Positions 1-10,250 are shown, numbered from the stretch's first letter. The stretch is DNA of 64,000 bases from Portunus trituberculatus (GCF_017591435.1 NC_059304.1:26979316-27043315); one strand, 5' to 3'. The notes: generated from the letters alone by a model not told the origin. Program-made: numbers and translations.

Positions 1-6
1 GCACAT

Positions 7-738
7 ATGGTGAATTCTGCTACACCTGGCACATACAATGATGAATTTAATAAAGCACTATCACTCAATAACCTTCCCAAAGTAAACCTTCCGAATGATC
101 CACCCTCAAAACTAATCCTCAGTGTTAACAAACCACCAATTATACAACATAAAATACTAACACCCTTACATGAAACACAACAACAGGAACAACAGCAGCA
201 GCAGCAATTTCAACAGCAACAACAACAACCCAAACAGCAGCAACAGCAAAATCAGCTGCGCTTGTTGCAACAGCAAACACAAAACACACAACATATAACC
301 TCGATAAGCTCACCTCAAACACTACTTTCACAAGTCTCTTATGACACAAACACAAGCAACATATTTCACTCACAACGGGAAAGCAACATTTCTCATGATC
401 TCAGCATGCCACTCTTAGAACAAATTTCTGGTCAAGATATAGGACTACAACTCATTACAAAAAAAAGCAATGGTTGGCCTAAACATAAAACAATTAATCT
501 AATTGACTTAAAGAGAGGAATTGATGAAGGTCTATACAAATACAGATACACAAATCCAACATATACAGATGAAGAAATATTATTTTACATATTAAATAAC
601 GATATTGATTTTACAAACTGCTGGCATATCTCTGACGACACACAATTTAACAAAACACGTAATGGGCTCCTTCAAGAACTTACCCCACCACCAAACACCA
701 AACCACCCAAACACAGGCATAGACACTCTCTCACTTAA
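7..738 (+). CDS. LINE A1 ORF1 (gag-like), C-terminal part
   Basis: Open frame of about 243 codons that is still open at the window edge, so the true start lies upstream. Residues 60-95 are a glutamine tract coded by mixed CAG/CAA. The last 90 residues hold the only conserved block, including the motif NNDIDFTNCW, which has a counterpart at about 13360-13400 in LINE A copy 2 (KDIDLANCW). An N-terminal block with NNLP followed by DPP also recurs in copy 2 (about 12960-13010). In copy 2 a CCHC zinc-knuckle region precedes these blocks, so here the RNA-binding half is off-window. It would be expected to package the element's own RNA. It ends 12 bases before the ORF2 start. Confidence 0.7.
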   Translation: MVNSATPGTYNDEFNKALSLNNLPKVNLPNDPPSKLILSVNKPPIIQHKILTPLHETQQQEQQQQQQFQQQQQQPKQQQQQNQLRLLQQQTQNTQHITSISSPQTLLSQVSYDTNTSNIFHSQRESNISHDLSMPLLEQISGQDIGLQLITKKSNGWPKHKTINLIDLKRGIDEGLYKYRYTNPTYTDEEILFYILNNDIDFTNCWHISDDTQFNKTRNGLLQELTPPPNTKPPKHRHRHSLT

Positions 739-750
739 ACAAAACAAAAT

Positions 751-3504
751 ATGGACACAATAACAATTTTACAACACAACGTGCACACCTGGAAGACAAA
801 CAAATTCCTACTAACAAATACCTACCTGCAACACAATCCAGACATCATACTGCTGAATAGCACAGGGGGTAAAGGACACAGAAACAATAAAAATAACTGG
901 TTATAACACATATAAAATAAACAGTGAAAATACACTCCATGACGGCTCAGCAATGCTAATTAAAAACAACATAAAACACCAAATTACTGACGACTTCTAC
1001 ACAGATATACTGCAAGTACGTGTAAACACAAGAACCGGACCAATAAACATAGCCACTACCTATTTGCCACCACGCAGACCATACCTTCCCTTCCCTGACT
1101 TCCATCGATTATCATCTCAGAACACACCTACATACATAATAGGTGATCTCAATGCCAGACATACAATACTCAACAATAACGACTGTAACAATGTAGGGAA
1201 AGCATTAAAGAAACTAATAGACTATGGTAAAATTTATTTTCAAGGTCCTCATTTCAATACATTTTTCAGCAGCAACCACACATCATCTCCAGACATTGTC
1301 CTCACTAACAGTAACACATACCATAACATGGAAATCAAACCAGGGCCTACAACATCATCTGATCACATCCCAATGTTGATAACAATTACCACACAAGCAA
1401 TTAAAACACCAATTATTCCAATGCCGAACTACAAATTAGCAAACTGGGAAAAATTCACCACGGAAATTGAAGAACACCAAACAAATATAGACACAAACCC
1501 GTACATGACCATACAACAACTACAAACATCTATACAGCAATGGACAAACACTATAACAAATGCAATGAAGAAACACATACCACTTAAAAAATCAGCCACA
1601 CAACACAAACCACTTACAAATAACACAATAAAATATCTCACATATTGTGCTAAAAACATAACAGACAAAAGCAACAACACATTTTGGACAAGACTAAAAT
1701 ATGCAACCCTAAAAAGGATCCAGCAAGCAATCATAAAAGAATGTCAAAAAATACAAAACAAACAATGGGAAAATAAAATAAAATCACTGAACAACATACA
1801 CAAAGACGCTAAAAAATTTTGGTCCCAGATCAAAAGGCTGAAAGGGAACCCAAACCCTCCAAACGATTACATTATATACAACAATGAGAAAATACACAAC
1901 ACAGACAAACAAGAAGAAATCTTCAGGGACATATGGAGCAAAACTTTCCAAATATCACCAGAAGAAAATACAAACTTTGACCAAACCACAGATAACATGG
2001 TAACCCAATTCATTACTAATAATAAACAACTTCTCAGACCATTTCCACATGGAGATCCAAACAGATTAGATGACAATCACCCGCTTTTATATAAAATAAC
2101 CTCTGAATCTGTTTCATTTAAGATAAAAAGTCTTAAAAACAACACACCAGGTAAAACAAAAATTAACAAAACAATACTACAAAAACTTTCAATAACATCT
2201 ATAGAAATACTAGCGAAACTACTCAACATTTCCATGTCCATGGGCTACTTTCCAGACAATTTTAAACATGCAAACCTAAAACTAATACCGAAGGCTAACA
2301 AACAACCAACGGATCCACAAAACTACAGACCAATCTCATTACTGGAGGTACATGGAAAGATATACGAAAAAATTATAAACCAAAGGCTAATATCACACCT
2401 GGAAACACACAACCTTATACCAGCTTCACAACACGGCTTCCGACAATACAGATCAACAAATACAGCCATAGCAACACTTACAGAATCATTAAGCAATGCA
2501 CTCACAACTAATAAAGTCACCACCATTGTCACTCGTGACATCTCAAAAGCGTTTGATAAAGTATGGCAAGAAGGGCTCAGCTACAAACTAACCAAACTAA
2601 ATTTACACCCCATATATATTAAACTTTTAAGTAACTTTTTGCATAACAGAACTGCAAGCATAACTATAAACACACACACAGGCCCACCAATAACCCTAAA
2701 GAGCGGAGTGCCACAAGGAAGCAACCTATCGCCAACCCTCTTCACCATATATACGTCAGACACCCCAATATCAGATCCACAATGCACTAACATCGCATAC
2801 GCAGATGATATAACCCAAATAATATGTCAACCGGGAAATAACAGAAAGTATCTGGCACGAAAAGTGGGTAGAGAAATCTTGAAAATCAATGAGTTTGAAC
2901 ACCAATGGAAAATAAAGACAAACATAAACAAATTTACAATCCTCCCCATCTCTATTACAAAAACAGAACCAATAAATGTAAGCAACCAAATAATCCCATA
3001 CTCAAAAAAGCAAACATCTTAGGCTTAACAATCACCAACAGAGGATATACACAGCAAATTACAAACAATGTAGCAAAGGCTAAACATGCACTGTACACAT
3101 TAAAAAGATTTCACCATCTTAACACCAACATTAAATTACACCTCATAAAGGCTTGCGTCATCCCAACTCTTACCTACCCGGCCTACCCACTAGCATCACT
3201 GACTAAACAATCAATCAGGAAACTACAAAGACTCCAAAACAAAGCCCTACGATTTGCATATAATGAAAGATACCCATACACCAAGAACACAATACAATTA
3301 CACCAATTAAGCAACCTCAAACCAATCAACATTACACTATACGAGCAAGCCAACAAAACAAAACTCACACTACAGGACAAGTTACAAGACACTATATACA
3401 CAGACATAATAACAGACAACCAGAATAACACCCAAGATCATGCATGGTTCAGGAAAACAGCAAACCTACTGGAACAACAAGCACCACAACCACTTTATAA
3501 TTAA
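751..3504 (+). pseudogene. LINE A1 ORF2: AP-endonuclease plus reverse transcriptase, two frameshifts
   Basis: ORF2 starts at ATG 751 with the endonuclease signature ILQHNVHTW. The frame breaks near 866 in a run of Gs, continues as a 689-codon ORF from 953, breaks again near 3000-3010 in a run of As, and finishes at 3504. Endonuclease motifs: GDLNARH (about 1144) and SSDHIPM (about 1358). Reverse-transcriptase motifs in order: NYRPISLLE (about 2320), QHGFRQYRST, DISKAFDKVW (about 2540), SGVPQGSNLSPTLF (about 2702) and the catalytic YADDITQ (about 2800). The C-terminal region after about 3010 has the usual LINE thumb-like block with LIKACVIPTLTY. No RNase H is seen. Both breaks sit in homopolymers, so sequencing error cannot be excluded. 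Confidence 0.85.
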
Positions 3505-4308
3505 GGGTAATCTACATTATAACACAACACACTACTCTACACACAAAAACACTGGTCAGGAACATCACTCACACGTCTCCTTACTAGCCCCTGTCCCTGA
3601 CCCCCGCGCCCTGAGTCACTGGGGAGGAGGTGTACTGAGTAGATTAAGCGAGGCGAAGCTGACGGGTGCTGACGTCACATTCCAGCATCCTGACTGCTGA
3701 TAACAACTTCAGTACTTTCCCTCCCCGAGTGAGGGGTTATCTGTACACTGAGAAGATCTGCAGGATCCTCAGCAGCGGGAAAGGTTGACAGTCAGACCGG
3801 GCACCCTGAGTAGTTGGCATGAGGGACTCGCCTCCTCTCATGCTGGCTAGGGGCAGAGAGGCAGGTAAACATCTCACAGGAGATTACCACGCACGGGTGA
3901 CGGGGGGCTGCAAGGAGGAGACTACACTAACACACTACACACTATACATAAGAAACAAACTCAAAGTCTTATAATGAGTAAGATTAACTTAGTTTTTAAG
4001 AAGACTTTTACACTAATTTATTATTAAAACAAAAAGGAAAGAAAAGAAAAAAAATTGTTAAACTAAAATAACCCTGATCATATTATTATGTTACTTACTA
4101 ACACTTACCTTAAAACATTGACCTATGTGAAATGAAAAAGAAAAAAAATATACAAAGTAATCTGAAAGAAAAGAAAGGAAAAATAACAATCAAATGAGCA
4201 TGCAAAACTTAAACTTAACACAAATACTTACCTTATAGGGACGCACAGACAACAGAAAGCAGGAGCTGAAATAGGAAAAGAAAACTAAATAAATAAATAA
4301 CACAAGTA
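3505..4308 (+). other. LINE A1 3' UTR
   Basis: Non-coding. It carries the short block GCCCTGAGTCACTGGGG at about 3609, variants of which follow the cold-shock ORF (about 8949) and LINE A copy 2 (about 22690 and again about 22975). It also has ACTTACTAACACTTACCTT near 4093, echoed near 9341. These shared words are why I treat all four tails as one 3'-UTR family. The last bases are AAAT repeats ending at the pogo insertion. Confidence 0.6.
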
Positions 4309-4794
4309 GGGGAGACCGGGGCTAGTTGGCACACTTTTTACATTTTTGGTGATGGAAGAAAAACAACAAAGTATTTTGGTAATTTTTTATTTCCAGTGAA
4401 AAATATAAATCTTCCTCTTACTTTTCATTTAATAAAAAAATAATTTTCTTTCGAAACAAAAGCACAGCATTCTTTCGAAAAAAACATTTTGCCTGTGCCA
4501 ACATGCCCCATGTACGGGGTAAGTTGGCACACACTATGGGTAAGTTGGCACAGCAAATATTTCTAGCAAATTAGAAATATGTAACAGTAAATTTAGATAC
4601 AGAGTATATACCGTATTCATAATGTTTCATTTCAAGAATATTCAGTTCCATAGAAACTTAGAAATCTTTTCTTAGTAAAGAAAGTAACCTTTTATAAAAT
4701 AAAATAAAAAACTGACTAGGTGTCATACATCCTATTGAATATAACTGCACTTCAAGGTAATAATTGCACAGAATACTTAACACTTAAGGTGAAC

Positions 4795-6562
4795 TTAATC
4801 TAAATCATCGTCTGAGTCACAGTTGGGGCATGTATAAAACAAATCTTTATCAGTGCAGCCTTCGTGGGCCCACAACTTGCACATTATACACTGTATCCAC
4901 ACTTCTTGTGGTTTGCTTTTGGAAAAAGGTTCCATGCATACCAAACAGAGACTGTCCTCTTCATCTGAACTTTCCTCGTCACCATGAACACGTTTTGATT
5001 TCTTTGATTGCTTCTTCTTTGCTTCTGGAAATAAGGTTCTTTTTGTCTTGTGCATTTTTCTTTTGATATCTTTTCTAGTGCCTTTTTCACTGGAGTGTCA
5101 GTCAGAATGGCAGAAGAGCGTTTCCTCCTGTTCATTCCACTTCCTTCCTGGGACCAGCTTTAGGCAATGGTCTCAGTTCTTCAGGAGTTGGGGCTTTCTT
5201 CCCAGAGTCCAGAAGTAGAGGGTCTTGGTGTGTCATTGCCGTCCAGGCAATTTGTCGCAGGCTGAACATTGATTTCGCTGGCCTGAAACACTTGCGTTTC
5301 TTGTTGATCTTCCTCTGGTCTGTCAGTCACGTAAGCACCCAAAAAATCAGAATCCTGGAATATGTCTCTGTTGAAGGGTGAAATTCCAGCAGCCCTAAAC
5401 CCAGCCAAAATATTATGTGGCGTCACAGCAAGTGGGAAAGCGGTGGACACTACGTTTGGAATGTCATAGATGGTCATAGTAGATCCAGGGTGTGTGGTCA
5501 TCCATGAGTCACATGCTCTATTGACTAATTTTTTCAGAGGTCCATAGACACTAACATCAAGTGGCTGCAGCCTGTGTGAGCAGTGTGGTGGAAATGAAAG
5601 GACAGTGATGCCATTGACCTTACAAAATCAAGGCCCTGTATGGACAAATGCGAGCCGTGATTGTCTAATAACAAAAGAACTGGCTTTTCCTTAGAACATT
5701 TAGTGTGCTTTACAAAATGTTGTAAAACTCCAAAAATGTGACTCCTTCATCCATCCTGATGGATTGGCAGCTCCTGAACTACCAGGAGGAGCACTGTTAA
5801 TGAAATGGTCACGGAAATGCACTCTAGGGAAGATAAAAAAAGGCGGAACTACATTGCCAGTTGCTGAGACTGCAACAGCAATTGTTACAAGAGTTCCTCT
5901 TTCACCTGAAGTCATTTTACCTACTTGTTTGAAGCCTTTGCGTGCTACAACTTTATTGGGTTTCTGTACTGTTGTTACCCCTGTCTCATCCATGTTCCAA
6001 ATGTCACTAGGACCTAAATTATGCTGATTAAGGACAGTCTGCAGGTTATCAAAAAATAATGCAACATTTGTTTTGTTAAAACTTGTTGCTCTTGAGAGGC
6101 TAGTGGCCTCTGGAGACCTTATGGAAAGGTCCTTGTTCCTTTTTAAGAATCCAGAAAACCAGTCAGAACCAGCCATCTTGTTTTCTTTCCATGATGGAGG
6201 AAAAGTTTTATTTGCACCTTCAGCAAACTGGTAGGCTAACTTTCTTACCTCTTTCACAGATAATCCGTAATAAATATCTGCTGCTTGTTTAAGATATGTA
6301 GAAAGTTCCTTTTCTTGATCATCTGAGAGGACTTTCCTGTGTGCAGCATAGCCTACTCTAAGCGTTGCTTTATCTTCACCCTTCAGTTGCTCATGAGTTA
6401 TCTTCTTGCAATAACGTGCTAGTGTTCGAAATGGTATGGCGAAATCCTTTGCAACTCCTCTGATTGGCTTGTGTTCACACTTAACACGTTTAGCAGCCCC
6501 CAATATAACGTCGGCAGGGATAGAGGCCCTCTCAGTTTTCCGTTTGTAGCTTCGAACCATTT
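4795..6562 (-). pseudogene. pogo-like transposase with PHD-like C-terminal finger, several frameshifts
   Basis: The likely start is ATG 6560 (MVRSYKRKTER). The in-frame ATG at 6587 is less likely because its nine extra codons read like a splice acceptor (CTTTTGACTTTTCAG/AA). The N-terminus holds a psq/CENP-B-like helix-turn-helix region (residues 1-130). The DDE domain shows the first aspartate in WNMDETGV (about 5995) and the second in LLLLDNHGSH (about 5660), and the third is probably in LQPLDVSVYG (about 5560). After a Pro/Ser-rich linker comes a PHD/RING-like cysteine cluster (CLVC, CIMC, HEGC, CPNC at 4810-4940) and an acidic tail. Frame changes near 5735, 5615, 5190, 5115 and 5050 make it non-functional as sequenced. 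Confidence 0.88.
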
Positions 6563-6913
6563 CTGAAAAGTCAAAAGTATTGTACATGAAAGTAAATATA
6601 TCAACATTAATTAATCAGAAACATAATGTAGCCTAACCCAAATATAATCTGAAAACGGAAATTATATAAATAGTAAAGTGGGGCAAGTTGGCACTGTGCC
6701 AATTTGCCCCGTTTTTGTTGAGCCAACTTGCCCCATCCATACCAATGATCATAAATAAACAGTTTTAGTATATATTAAGAAGCCTAATATGGACTGTTAT
6801 ATGGGTAAACAATCATTAAACACTAAGTTAAATTATGACTAAATTGGATATTTCTCATCTATAACCACATGCATGTTAGAGCAAACAATATAAGCGAATG
6901 AAAATTTACTTAC
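6563..6913 (-). other. probable intron in the pogo transposase transcript
   Basis: On the minus strand an upstream open stretch (about 7046-6914) ends in GCTG/GTAAGT, a strong donor at 6913, and the transposase exon begins after TTTTCAG at 6563. The reading phase joins exactly (G plus AA gives a Glu codon before MVRSYK). The upstream exon has no in-frame ATG, so it may be 5' UTR. Inferred from sequence only. Confidence 0.55.
6680..6710. promoter_or_regulatory. 31-bp palindrome made of two subterminal pogo motifs
   Basis: GGGGCAAGTTGGCAC and its inverted partner GTGCCAATTTGCCCC face each other across a single T. The same 15-mer, in either orientation, is present near the ends at 4495-4509, 4516-4530, 4538-4551, 6721-6734, 7061-7075 and 7077-7092. 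This is the pattern expected of transposase-binding sites; the internal pair lies inside the putative intron. Confidence 0.6.
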
Positions 6914-7201
6914 CAGCATCAAAATCAATTTTTTCCTCACTCCAGTCAAGCCCTGCAACCTCTTGGTTTGGTAGCTTGTTGGTGACTGCGGAAGCAAGTG
7001 ATGATCCTATGGTATGAATTACAAACCGATCTAACGGTAAATATTTGAATTATTTCAAGTGTGCCAACTTACCCCTGTTGCCAACTTGCCCCGGTCTCCC
7101 CTAAATAAATAAAAAGATAAATAAATATATAAATCAATATATAAATAAAATAAAATAAAGTAATAGCGGTGATAATGATAATAGTGATAATATTTAAGAA
7201 T

Positions 7202-7332
7202 AGCAAGGCGTACAGCCCGCCATCTTTTATCTTCTTCTGTACTTCACTTTCACATAAGCTTTCACCCTCCGATTCTTCCTACACTCCCCTCCCCCACTAA
7301 TTTCACCCACACTGTCTATCCCCCACTTATTT
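7202..7332 (+). repeat. Leader unit A: AGCAA + hairpin + pyrimidine-rich tract
   Basis: Starts AGCAAGGCGTACAGCCCGCC (stem GGCG/CGCC, loop around TACAGC), continues with a pyrimidine-rich stretch and ends in CTGTCTATCCCCC. One of five related units (others at about 8616, 8767, 9649 and 23192). It lies upstream of the cold-shock ORF. Confidence 0.6.
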
Positions 7333-7593
7333 CGTATTTCGTATTTCTCACACAAGACTCTCACGGGCAACAGAGCAACGATGATCACCTATTATAAACG
7401 CAGAATGAAAGCAAACACTTATGGGCCGCCACCAAGGCAGTAAAGGCCCATGCCAATCCTTGGGATTGGCGAATCTTCACAACAACATCACTTCTCACAC
7501 AAGACGAACTCGAACTCACGACAACACGAGTCACAACTCCACACCATGCACAACTTCAACTCAACTCAACTGGCCCACAACACCGACTCAGCC

Positions 7594-8610
7594 ATGGCAA
7601 GCCCCGCACTCCACACTGGACTCGTCAAATGGTTCAATGTAAAAGCCGGGTACGGGTTCATCCAGGACCTTAACACCGGCACAGATGTCTTCTGCCACGT
7701 ATCTGGCCTCACCCGTCCCCTTAAGAATCAACCTCCCAGAGAAGGAGACCAAGTTCTCGCCGTACGGGAGGGAGCTAAGGGATCGGAGGCGTGTGACGTG
7801 GCTCCAACAAAGAACACATCTGCCCCTCCGAAGACCCAAACACCACGGAAGAGGCAAGGAGAAGAGGATATACAGGCTAAAATATACGCCTGTATATATA
7901 CGGCGAAGGCTTTGGCAGGCGGGAACAATCGCCGGCTGCAGGAGATTCTCCCCCTCATCCTGCAGCACAAAGGCCTGCCAGCAATTAACATCCCCTCAAG
8001 TGCCTTGACTGCCAACACCCGCACAAAACTACCTCGCCGAGGTCAACCCGGTACAAAGGGGAAGTCTAAAACCTCACCCGTGGCCGCTTCTACAACCCCT
8101 GACCAAGCAGCAGCAGCAGCAGAAGCCGAGCCAACGATATATAGGCCAAACGAAGAGATACACGACAATCTGGATGGAAAAGAAGACCAAGATAATGAAG
8201 ATGAAGAAGGAAACGATGAGGAGGACGAGGAAGTGGATATCCTTGGAAGCGGAAGCGAAAGAGAGGCAGGTTCACCCCCGCCCAGCACGCCAAACCGACG
8301 CTCCACCCCACAGCCTCCCTACGGCGAGCGGGAAGAAGACCAAGGCTGGGTGACAAAGGAAAAGCGGCGAAGATCCCCAACCTCCCAGCTCGCTCTACCT
8401 AAAGGAAAACAAACAAATACACCCTCTGCTGAACCCCGCCAGTCACCCATCACCACGAGGCTGAGGAAAGAACGCCGGGTCGGAATAGTCCACGATCTCG
8501 TGCTGAACACATACACGAGTCACCAGCACCCAAAGGACGACGTCACTTCAACGAAAAAGAAGTCAAGCGCTGCGGTGCCAACACGCCAACCGCTCTACCA
8601 TCCCAAATAA
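7594..8610 (+). CDS. Cold-shock-domain protein, intact single-exon ORF in retroelement context
   Basis: The frame is open from 7450 to 8610. ATG 7594 sits in a good Kozak context (GCCATGGCA) and is preferred over ATG 7450, giving about 338 residues. Immediately after it is a cold-shock domain of about 65 residues: GLVKWFNVKAGYGFI (RNP1 region), DVFCHVSGL (RNP2 region), then EGDQV and EGAKGSEACDV, which match the last strands of Y-box-type domains. Such domains bind single-stranded nucleic acid. Downstream is a Lys/Arg/Pro-rich linker, an acidic tract (Glu/Asp-rich, about 8150-8240) and a basic tail; these look disordered. There is no intron or stop, although the surroundings are decayed, and codon GC is higher than in the LINEs. 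A processed copy of a Y-box gene is an alternative, but flanking leader repeats and LINE-like 3' UTR argue for an element-borne gene. Confidence 0.65.
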   Translation: MASPALHTGLVKWFNVKAGYGFIQDLNTGTDVFCHVSGLTRPLKNQPPREGDQVLAVREGAKGSEACDVAPTKNTSAPPKTQTPRKRQGEEDIQAKIYACIYTAKALAGGNNRRLQEILPLILQHKGLPAINIPSSALTANTRTKLPRRGQPGTKGKSKTSPVAASTTPDQAAAAAEAEPTIYRPNEEIHDNLDGKEDQDNEDEEGNDEEDEEVDILGSGSEREAGSPPPSTPNRRSTPQPPYGEREEDQGWVTKEKRRRSPTSQLALPKGKQTNTPSAEPRQSPITTRLRKERRVGIVHDLVLNTYTSHQHPKDDVTSTKKKSSAAVPTRQPLYHPK

Positions 8611-8615
8611 AGATC

Positions 8616-8742
8616 AGCAAGGCGGTTTGCCCGCCAACTTTACTCTCTACCACTATATTTCTTCTATTTTCACCCCCACTACTTCTTCCACTCATCCCTT
8701 ATTTCCCCAACACTGTCTATCCCCCCCCCCCGGTGCAACACG
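8616..8742 (+). repeat. Leader unit B, directly after the cold-shock ORF
   Basis: AGCAA followed by the perfect 5-bp stem GGCGG/CCGCC with loop TTTGC (8621-8635), pyrimidine tract, ending CTGTCTATCCCCC. It starts six bases after the ORF stop codon. Confidence 0.65.
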
Positions 8743-8766
8743 AACACCACACACACCACTAAAAAT

Positions 8767-8870
8767 AGCAAGGTGGTCTGCCCACCATCTATAATCTTCT
8801 CCTGTCTTTCAATAATTTCTAACTTTACTCTTACACTTCATAAAACATTTCCTTCACCCCTCTTTTCTAA
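8767..8870 (+). repeat. Leader unit C
   Basis: AGCAA followed by the stem GGTGG/CCACC with loop TCTGC (8772-8786). Compared with unit B, a C-to-T change on one arm is matched by G-to-A on the other, keeping the pairing. Confidence 0.6.
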
Positions 8871-8925
8871 AAAAATAAATAAATCAATAAATTAATTAAA
8901 AAAAGAAAAAAAAATTTCACACAAA

Positions 8926-9408
8926 CCGAGTCCCCAACCTCTGATCTGTGCCCTGAGTCGTCGGGAGGGGGAAGCTGAAACCGATGACAGGAGCAGCTGA
9001 GTGGCCTCCCTGGGCAGTTTTTCTCCATGGCGAGAGGTGATCACCACCAATAGTACTGGCAGCTACCCGGCAGCGGACAGAGAGCTGGAAGGACTTGATA
9101 GGAGTGAGTGACATCAGGAAGTATTCTGGAAAGAAAATGCACTAATCACCCTCATATTTGTTCCTATGACCCACCACTGACATCTTGTTGTTAGACTTAG
9201 TTATTGTTTGGTAGGTGTGTTTTGTCAGTGAAAAAAAGAAAGAAAAAAAACAATAATAAAAAAAAAACTCAAGGTAGATTAGATGGGCTTTTTACAGAGA
9301 AATAATAAATTAATTAGCCAACAAATGAAATAAGTAAAAGATACTTACCAACACTTACCTTTGGGAATCTTCATCTCATGACCAGATAACCTGGAATAAA
9401 AAAAAAAA
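8926..9408 (+). other. 3'-UTR-like segment of the cold-shock unit with A-run
   Basis: Non-coding; contains GCCCTGAGTCGTCGGGAGGG (about 8950) resembling the LINE A tails, and ATACTTACCAACACTTACC (about 9340). Ends with a run of As near 9395-9408. Confidence 0.5.
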
Positions 9409-9648
9409 AATATGATGCATGAACACACACATATATACACACTCCAAACAAAGAACACATACAACATAGTACACACATGTACACTATACATGCACAACAA
9501 CGCCAGATTAGCACTATACACATAAAAACCTTAACACATATTCATGCACGCAAACACAACATATACATAGATTCTTCTAGGTTGGGACGTCTAAACCTAG
9601 CACCAGCAACGAGTGATAGTTTAGCCTTAACAAACCATTTATAAATAT
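9409..9648. other. Intergenic AT/CA-rich sequence, no gene seen
   Basis: Degenerate CA/TA-rich stretch (ACACACATATATACACAC type) at 9421-9560, then unclassified sequence. Confidence 0.5.
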
Positions 9649-9760
9649 AGCAACGTGGCATGCCCACACACTTTTATCTCTGACTTAAGTTCATTATTTT
9701 TCACTATTTCCTTCATCTGTACAAGCTCTTATATCGCTTCATCCCACTTTCCTGTTACAT
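9649..9760 (+). repeat. Leader unit D (divergent)
   Basis: AGCAAC followed by the stem GTGG/CCAC with loop CATGC (9655-9667), then a pyrimidine-rich stretch. Most diverged of the five copies, yet the stem pairs. Confidence 0.5.
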
Positions 9761-9775
9761 TCAGCTCAGCTCAGC

Positions 9776-9861
9776 TGCCAACACACTCTCAGAACAAATC
9801 ATTGACGATTGTCTTGACTGCCAACACACTCTCAGAACAAATCATTGACGATTGACTTGAC
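9776..9861 (+). repeat. 43-bp direct tandem duplication
   Basis: TGCCAACACACTCTCAGAAC and the bases after it occur at 9776 and again at 9819, nearly identical over 43 bp. No coding content seen. Confidence 0.8.
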
Positions 9862-10044
9862 TTCTATTATTTTTCTAGTCTTACTTCTTGCTCCCCAGCC
9901 TTAAGTTATTTCTGGAACCTGCATTTGTGTAACGGGGCTCTCCCTCTTGGTAAAGAGTCCGCTGTGTCATGTAGAAGTGTCCCACCATGACGAAATGGGA
10001 AAGTTCCCAAGATATCGTACCGCACGCCGGCAGAACGCATGCCG

Positions 10045-10250
10045 AGCCTGCAGGGAGAGGATCTCCTCATCCAGTTCAATTCCAATGGGGAAAACGCTCC
10101 GACAATCTTGATTTTCCCAAAAAATTAACATGGTTTAGTATATCATTCAGTATACCTATTTTGAGGAAGTGTACGTCTCTGGCAGTCGAAATTTACTAAA
10201 ACATATGTATGGGGATCTCTTAGTAGTAAAAGAAGTCATTTATAAAGTGG
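10045..10250 (+). repeat. Unclassified dispersed repeat R1, copy 1
   Basis: Related to 56055-56250: both contain TTCCAATGGGG, CGACAATC, CCTATTTTGAGGAAGTGTA and GTCTCTGGCAGTC in the same order and spacing. Short open stretches exist in both, but stops and frame changes prevent naming a product. Confidence 0.6.

Larger units (their letters stand above)
1..4308 (+). mobile_element. LINE family A, copy 1 (Jockey-like non-LTR retrotransposon), 5' end outside window
   Basis: A non-LTR retrotransposon with a gag-like ORF1 (7-738), an endonuclease/reverse-transcriptase ORF2 (751-3504), a long 3' UTR and an A-rich (AAAT-type) tail. No RNase H domain is visible after the reverse transcriptase, which fits Jockey-type rather than I-type LINEs; the clade is inferred from motifs only. 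The tail is split by the pogo element at 4309-7101 and resumes at 7104-7160 as TAAA/TAAATA repeats. The body is AT-rich. ORF2 carries two frameshifts, so this copy is dead, but damage is light, which suggests fairly recent insertion. Confidence 0.85.
4309..7101 (-). mobile_element. pogo-type (Tc1/mariner superfamily) DNA transposon, complete ends, TA target duplication
   Basis: Terminal inverted repeats read GGGGAGACCGGGGCTAGTTG at the left end and the complement of CAACTTGCCCCGGTCTCCCC at the right end. The element is flanked on both sides by TA (4307-4308 and 7102-7103), the standard target duplication of this superfamily. Length 2793 bp. Inside, on the minus strand, is a decayed transposase with an HTH region, a DDE domain and a C-terminal zinc finger. 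The 15-base motif GGGGTAAGTTGGCAC recurs many times near both ends and once as a palindrome inside an apparent intron. The insertion lies in the A-rich tail of LINE A1, so it is younger than that LINE. Confidence 0.92.
7198..9408 (+). mobile_element. Element-like unit carrying a cold-shock-domain ORF, no reverse transcriptase
   Basis: It begins with leader unit A (about 7202), holds one long ORF (7594-8610), two more leader units (about 8616 and 8767), an A-rich stretch (8872-8925), a 3'-UTR-like block sharing GCCCTGAGTC and ACTTACC words with LINE family A, and a poly(A)-like run (about 9393-9408). No reverse transcriptase or DDE transposase lies inside. It sits directly behind the tail of LINE A1. 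The best reading is a non-autonomous, internally deleted or composite LINE-derived unit. Boundaries are inferred and I could not find a target-site duplication. Confidence 0.5.

Noticed and set aside
178..255. CAG-type disease-like repeat in a host gene
   Set aside because: The glutamine tract belongs to a LINE ORF1.
8043..8380. Minus-strand frames opposite the cold-shock ORF
   Set aside because: Shadow frames of a GC-rich real ORF; serine-rich without motifs.
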